DNA of 17,710 nt from an uncultured Ilumatobacter sp. (GTDB lineage: Bacteria > Actinomycetota > Acidimicrobiia > Acidimicrobiales > Ilumatobacteraceae): positions 1 to 17,710 of the forward strand of contig CALICC010000273.1 in the NCBI GenBank assembly GCA_938049325.1, read 5' to 3'. The notes beneath the pieces are model-generated. The model saw only the letters and a program-made list of their open reading frames with translations. It did not search any database and was not told the DNA's origin. Below, in pieces: positions 14,607-17,710 of this stretch; positions within the stretch are counted from its first letter, which is position 1, and each line of letters begins with the position of its first letter. Both the position numbers and the translations under genes were made by a program.

Positions 14607-15581
14607 TCAGTCGTCGGAGTCGAGCGTCGGCATCGGCGTCTCGCTCCATTGGCTGATCGCTCGAGTCATCGCGGTGCTCAAGAGGTTCGTCTTGTCGACG
14701 ACGCTGCGTACGGGGCCGACCGAACACAACACGGCGGGCATTCGGGTTTCGCGGAGCACCGGCAGCCGCATGCCGTTCAGCTGAGGCTGCGAGTCGAGCA
14801 CGGTGCTGAGTTCTTCGACGATGCACGTGGCGAGCGAGCGTCCGCCCACGGACTCGAACGACGGCACTGCGAAGTACGACACGATCGAACACGGATCGAC
14901 GCGGGCGTCGAACCCGATGTAGGCAGCTGCACCGAATCGGTTGGCGGCCGCTGCTTGCGCCGACGCTTCGTACTCGTCGGTCGACATGACCGTGGCGCCC
15001 TGTTCGCGCAGCGCCCGCGAGAGCGACCGGGCGATCGAGCTGAGTCCGCCGAACTGACCCACCACCACACGCAGACCGACGATCGACGATGGTTCTCGAA
15101 CCGACTCGGCCTCGCGAATCGACGCGACGCCAGGGCCTGAACCGCTCTGCCGACTCACCAGGCGCAGCGTGCGGACCGTCTGCGGACCACAGATTCCGTC
15201 GGCGGTGAGACCGGAGTTCTGCTGAAAGTCGACGAGGGCGCGACCCGCTGCCGGGCCGAAGATGCCGTCGGGCCGACCGCAGTCGAACCCGACGTGGTTC
15301 AGGCTTCGTTGCAGGTCGGCGATGTCGTCGCCGCGCAACATCGGGGCGTTGAGCAACAGCAACCGGTCACCAAGTGTGTAGCCGGCTTCGATGATGGCGA
15401 GCCAGGTCGGCTCGTCACAGGCACCGCTGACGTGTAGTCCGCGTGCCGATTGGAATGAGCTCACCGCATGTGCGGTGGCATCACAAAAGAAACCCGCCTC
15501 GGCACCACCGGTACTGAAGCCGGCGGCGCCGAGGCGGCGTTGGAGGTCTCTGATCGCTTCGCCGCGTTGACCGCGGGTCAG
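14607..15581 (-). CDS. cwlM: CwlM-like protein: two PG-binding repeats and degenerate amidase domain
   Basis: Homologue of the actinobacterial amidase-like protein encoded beside trxA; mycobacterial CwlM is a cytoplasmic regulator of MurA and peptidoglycan synthesis, controlled by PknB phosphorylation. Two peptidoglycan-binding repeats are visible: RGQRGEAIRDLQRRLGAAGF through AVSSFQSARGL, and GDDIADLQRSLNHVGFDCGR through VDFQQNSGL, followed by an amidase_3-like domain (VVVGQFGG ... RETRMPAVLCSVG). There is no signal peptide. The zinc-ligand positions look lost. The frame has no ATG, GTG or TTG before an internal GTG at 15464, which would cut the first repeat; a CTG at 15581 overlaps the trxA stop by 4 bases (CTGA) and gives 324 aa. 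The tail SETPMPTLDSDD has Thr/Ser residues that could be phosphorylated (inference). Confidence 0.85.
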   Translation of the reverse strand: MTRGQRGEAIRDLQRRLGAAGFSTGGAEAGFFCDATAHAVSSFQSARGLHVSGACDEPTWLAIIEAGYTLGDRLLLLNAPMLRGDDIADLQRSLNHVGFDCGRPDGIFGPAAGRALVDFQQNSGLTADGICGPQTVRTLRLVSRQSGSGPGVASIREAESVREPSSIVGLRVVVGQFGGLSSIARSLSRALREQGATVMSTDEYEASAQAAAANRFGAAAYIGFDARVDPCSIVSYFAVPSFESVGGRSLATCIVEELSTVLDSQPQLNGMRLPVLRETRMPAVLCSVGPVRSVVDKTNLLSTAMTRAISQWSETPMPTLDSDD

Positions 15582-15913
15582 TGGGAAGTGGCCAGGAATC
15601 CGTCGATCTCCTCGAGCAGGGCACCCTTGCTCTTGGCGCCAGTGATGCGTCCCACGACTTCGCCCTTGTCGAACACGAGCAGCGTGGGGATGGACATGAC
15701 GCTGAACTTCATCGCGATGTCTGGGTTGTCGTCGACGTTGAGCTTGGAGATCGACAGTTCGTCGCGCTCACCGGCGATCTCGCCGAGGATCGGTGCGATC
15801 TTCTTGCACGGTCCGCACCATTCAGCCCAGAAGTCGACCACGACCGGCTTGTCGGAGCCGTTCACGGTTTCGTCGAAGGTTGCGGTGGAGAGGTCAGTGA
15901 TGCCGTTTGCCAT
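15578..15913 (-). CDS. trxA: Thioredoxin
   Basis: Small cytoplasmic disulfide reductase that supplies electrons to ribonucleotide reductase, methionine sulfoxide reductases and others after reduction by thioredoxin reductase. The 111-aa product contains the active site WCGPC at residues 32-36 in VVVDFWAEWCGPCKKIAP and the cis-proline at 76 in MSIPTLLVF. ATG 15913 (MANGITDL) has AAAGGA upstream; a longer open frame reaching 16237 covers the promoter region and lacks similarity. The usual trxB neighbour is absent upstream, where a divergent ArsR gene lies instead. Its stop overlaps the CTG start proposed for cwlM. Confidence 0.97.
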   Translation of the reverse strand: MANGITDLSTATFDETVNGSDKPVVVDFWAEWCGPCKKIAPILGEIAGERDELSISKLNVDDNPDIAMKFSVMSIPTLLVFDKGEVVGRITGAKSKGALLEEIDGFLATSH

Positions 15914-15935
15914 GGGGGTGTCCTTTCGAAGACTC

Positions 15936-15953
15936 GACTGGGTACAACCAGTC
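15936..15953. repeat. Short inverted repeat in the trxA leader
   Basis: GACTGG (15936-15941) and CCAGTC (15948-15953) with a GTACAA loop, 23 bases upstream of the trxA start. It may be an mRNA hairpin or regulator site. Confidence 0.3.
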
Positions 15954-16048
15954 AACCTGGGGTCGCATTCCCGGCCATCGACTGTACCCATGATGAACGT
16001 ACCGCGAACGGCCATCGACAGGTTTCTTGGGGGAGCAGCCTGAGGCGC

Positions 16049-16097
16049 TTGACTTCTGACCGAGGCACCTGTACTTTCCACATTGGTTAAATACAGG
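16049..16097 (+). promoter_or_regulatory. Promoter and palindromic operator before the ArsR gene
   Basis: TTGACT (16049-16054), a 17-base spacer, then TACTTT (16072-16077). An inverted repeat CCTGTA (16068-16073) / TACAGG (16092-16097), with partial further symmetry inside, overlaps the -10. This is the layout expected of an autorepressed ArsR-family operon. The gap 15914-16125 also must hold the divergent trxA promoter, which I could not place. Confidence 0.45.
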
Positions 16098-16125
16098 AAA
16101 CGGAACGTTCGAAAGGGGATTCCGG

Positions 16126-16569
16126 GTGACCGCGGCAACTGCAACGCTTGACGACAATCGACTCGACGACACCTTCGCGGCGCTCGCAAACTCGACGCGG
16201 CGTGCGATCTTGGCTCGCCTTGCCGAAGGTGAAGCAAGCGTGAACGAACTTGCCGAGCCGTTCGACCTGACGTTGCCAGCGGTGTCCAAGCACATCAAGG
16301 TGCTCGAGCACGCCGGATTGGTTACTCGCGGCAAGCGTGCGCAGTTTCGGCCGTGCACGATCGACGCCACACCACTCGCCGAAGTTGCCAGTTGGACCGA
16401 GCAGTACCAGCACATCTGGGACGACCGGTTCGACCGCCTCGACGACTACGTCCGGAACATCCAGAACAACCGTCATCCCCAGAGCACCCGTCATCCCCAG
16501 AGCACCCGCAATCCCCACAGCAACCGCCCTACCCAGAACAACACGAAAGACGGAAGAGACCATGACTGA
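16126..16569 (+). CDS. ArsR-family transcriptional regulator
   Basis: Winged-helix regulator of the kind paired with SRPBCC proteins. The 147 aa carry DDTFAALANSTRRAILARLAEGEASVNELAEPFDLTLPAVSKHIKVLEHAGLV, the classical ArsR helix-turn-helix (about residues 14-66), followed by TRGKRAQFRPC (wing). No cysteine metal-binding ELCVC motif is seen, so metal sensing is not indicated. GTG 16126 is supported by AAAGGGG eight bases upstream. The C-terminal tail (about 115-145) is a low-complexity polar repeat. Its stop overlaps the start of the SRPBCC gene. Confidence 0.93.
   Translation: MTAATATLDDNRLDDTFAALANSTRRAILARLAEGEASVNELAEPFDLTLPAVSKHIKVLEHAGLVTRGKRAQFRPCTIDATPLAEVASWTEQYQHIWDDRFDRLDDYVRNIQNNRHPQSTRHPQSTRNPHSNRPTQNNTKDGRDHD
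16471..16524 (+). repeat. Three 18-base tandem repeats in the ArsR tail
   Basis: Two identical copies of CGTCATCCCCAGAGCACC (16471-16488, 16489-16506) and a third diverged copy (16507-16524). They encode RHPQST, RHPQST and RNPHSN, so length change keeps the frame. Confidence 0.9.
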
Positions 16570-17047
16570 TACCAAAGACGTCCAGATCGAGCGCACCTTC
16601 GATGCACCCATCGACCTCATCTGGGCAATGTGGACCGAAGCCGAACACTTCGCCAACTGGTACGGCCCGATGGGCGCGACCATCCCGAAAGCGGAGATGG
16701 ACGTCACAGTCGGCGGGCGGCGCCACATCGGCATGGAGATGCAGACGCCCAACGGCGAGATGCAGATGTTCTTCGTCGGCGAGTACCGCGAGATCACCCC
16801 GAAGACCCGTCTCGTCTACACCGAGGCCATGGCCGACGCCGACGGCAACGCCATGACCGCTGAACAGATGGGCATGCCCGCGGGAATGCCGATGGAGACG
16901 TCGGTCGTGGTCGAGCTCGAAGATCTCGGCGGCCGCACCAAGATGGTGATGACGCACCAGGGCGTCCCCGCAGATTCACCCGGTGGCCAAGGTTGGAACA
17001 TGGCGATCGAGAAGATGGAAGCACGAGTCGCCGAACTCAGTTCCTGA
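16562..17047 (+). CDS. SRPBCC (AHSA1-like) domain protein
   Basis: Predicted START/Bet v1-like ligand-binding fold protein of 161 aa; function unknown beyond the fold. It begins MTDTKDVQIERTFDAPIDLIWAMWTEAEHFANWYGPMG, the standard AHSA1 opening (VER.FDAP...VW.AWT......WWGP), and ends MVMTHQGVPADSPGGQGWNMAIEKMEARV. The middle has an unusual run of methionines (MTAEQMGMPAGMPMETSVVV). ATG 16562 has GGAAGAG just before it and overlaps the ArsR stop, so the pair is translationally coupled; ArsR-SRPBCC pairs are common in Actinobacteria. Confidence 0.93.
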   Translation: MTDTKDVQIERTFDAPIDLIWAMWTEAEHFANWYGPMGATIPKAEMDVTVGGRRHIGMEMQTPNGEMQMFFVGEYREITPKTRLVYTEAMADADGNAMTAEQMGMPAGMPMETSVVVELEDLGGRTKMVMTHQGVPADSPGGQGWNMAIEKMEARVAELSS

Positions 17048-17064
17048 CAGTCGCCCCCGCCTCA

Positions 17065-17116
17065 CCGAACTGTGAGCTCGCGACGCCGAAACCTCGGTTG
17101 AGGGCTCACAGTTCGG
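17065..17116. repeat. 13-bp inverted repeat after the SRPBCC gene
   Basis: CCGAACTGTGAGC (17065-17077) and GCTCACAGTTCGG (17104-17116) are perfect arms around a 26-base loop that itself contains CCGA/TCGG. No T-run follows, so it may be a Rho-independent-like stem without a U-tract, or a dispersed palindromic repeat. Confidence 0.7.
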
Positions 17117-17202
17117 GCGGATCGGCTCGGATGAGTCACACGTCGTCGTCCGAGCCGCCGTCCGCCGAACCATGGTCCGCCGTTGCCCTCACGTCAGCAT
17201 CG

Positions 17203-17710
17203 TCAGAACGGCACCTCGAGCACCATCCGGCCACCTGCGACCACGCGACCCCCTGACACATCGACGTACTGGGCGTACATCGTTCCGCCCCGCGAGTAGC
17301 AGTGGTCGACCGACGTGTCGGGGTCGACGCGTACGGTCCCGTCGCCGAGATACCACGTCCGCGTGGTTCCCGCCGGTGCTTTCGCCGGCGCGGTGAAGGT
17401 GAACCGGGAGCAGCGCGACGAGAGGGTGGCGGTCGGGACCGCGAGCCGTCGATCGACGCCGATCAGCTGGCTCCAGACGTCGCCCATGTTCCGCCATCCG
17501 GCTTCGAGCAGCTGACCTTCGCCGCTCGCGCCGAGTCGAGCGACCACGACCGTTGTCGAAGTGGGGTTGACCGTGCCGCCGTCCTGATGGAAGTGGACTT
17601 CGACGGAGCCGTCCTGTTGGTCGGGCAGGATCCGGACGTTCCATGACGACACGGGTCGATGGTGCAGTGGCAGCGTGTTCCTGTCGATCTCGCGCGTCCA
17701 GCGAATCGCT
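17203..17710 (-). CDS. PKD-like protein, 5' end outside the window
   Basis: On the minus strand the frame is open from the right edge to a TGA at 17203. A GTG at 17652 is an internal possibility, but the frame continues upstream of it with protein-like sequence (RWTREIDRNTLPLHHRPV), so the gene probably starts outside the window. Visible features are SSWNVRILPDQQDGSVEVHFHQDGG and a C-terminal RTWYLGDGTVRVDPDTSVDHCYSRGGTMYAQYVDVSGGRVV, which resembles a PKD-type beta-sandwich (YLGDG, DHCYSRGGTY pattern). Such domains usually occur in extracellular or surface proteins. Exact function unknown. The stop lies 86 bases beyond the inverted repeat. Confidence 0.7.
   Translation of the reverse strand, partial: AIRWTREIDRNTLPLHHRPVSSWNVRILPDQQDGSVEVHFHQDGGTVNPTSTTVVVARLGASGEGQLLEAGWRNMGDVWSQLIGVDRRLAVPTATLSSRCSRFTFTAPAKAPAGTTRTWYLGDGTVRVDPDTSVDHCYSRGGTMYAQYVDVSGGRVVAGGRMVLEVPF

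Noticed and set aside
15914..16237. Longer trxA start reaching 16237
   Set aside because: The extension covers the divergent promoter region and start of the ArsR gene; the thioredoxin fold begins at MANGITDL.
16471..16524. CRISPR array
   Set aside because: Short contiguous repeats without spacers, inside a coding sequence.

Overview
The window is the chromosomal replication-origin region of a GC-rich actinobacterium. The evidence is the conserved origin gene set (dnaN, dnaA, rpmH, rnpA, yidD, yidC, jag, rsmG, parA, parB, then cwlM and trxA), DnaA boxes close to the actinobacterial form TTGTCCACA, consensus-like parS sites, frequent GTG starts, and a YidC without a lipoprotein signal. The cwlM-trxA neighbourhood is typical of Actinobacteria. 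A marine or soil Acidimicrobiia (Ilumatobacter-like) member is my best guess, but this is inference.

Layout. Positions 1-2833 hold dnaN (partial) and dnaA on the minus strand, separated by a 326-base gap with several DnaA-box-like sequences and a hairpin; this gap is the best oriC candidate. A second small DnaA-box cluster lies just upstream of dnaA. From 3266 a plus-strand operon runs rpmH-rnpA-yidD-yidC-jag with 4-base overlaps or tiny gaps and ends at a strong intrinsic terminator (6179-6217). Next come rsmG, two parS sites, and overlapping parA-parB.

Positions 8835-14602 look like accessory cargo set into the usual parB-to-cwlM interval: a secreted DUF1996 protein with RTX-like repeats (minus), a translationally coupled pair made of an unknown 221-aa protein and a 795-aa subtilisin-like protease with no signal peptide (plus), a small ORF lacking a normal start codon (minus), and a P-loop kinase (plus).

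Conserved content resumes with trxA-cwlM (minus). cwlM appears to start at a CTG overlapping the trxA stop, and its amidase domain seems to have lost its zinc ligands, consistent with a regulatory pseudo-amidase. Divergent from trxA is an ArsR-type regulator coupled to an SRPBCC (AHSA1) protein, with a promoter and a palindromic operator candidate. The window ends in an inverted repeat and a minus-strand partial gene with a PKD-like C-terminus.

Functionally the core genes couple replication initiation (DnaA, oriC, beta clamp), chromosome segregation (ParAB-parS), tRNA and rRNA maturation (RnpA, RsmG), membrane protein insertion (YidC, YidD, Jag) and cell-wall control (CwlM). The most novel parts are the accessory protease pair, the start-less small ORF, the YidC without its groove arginine, and the strongly degenerate CwlM.
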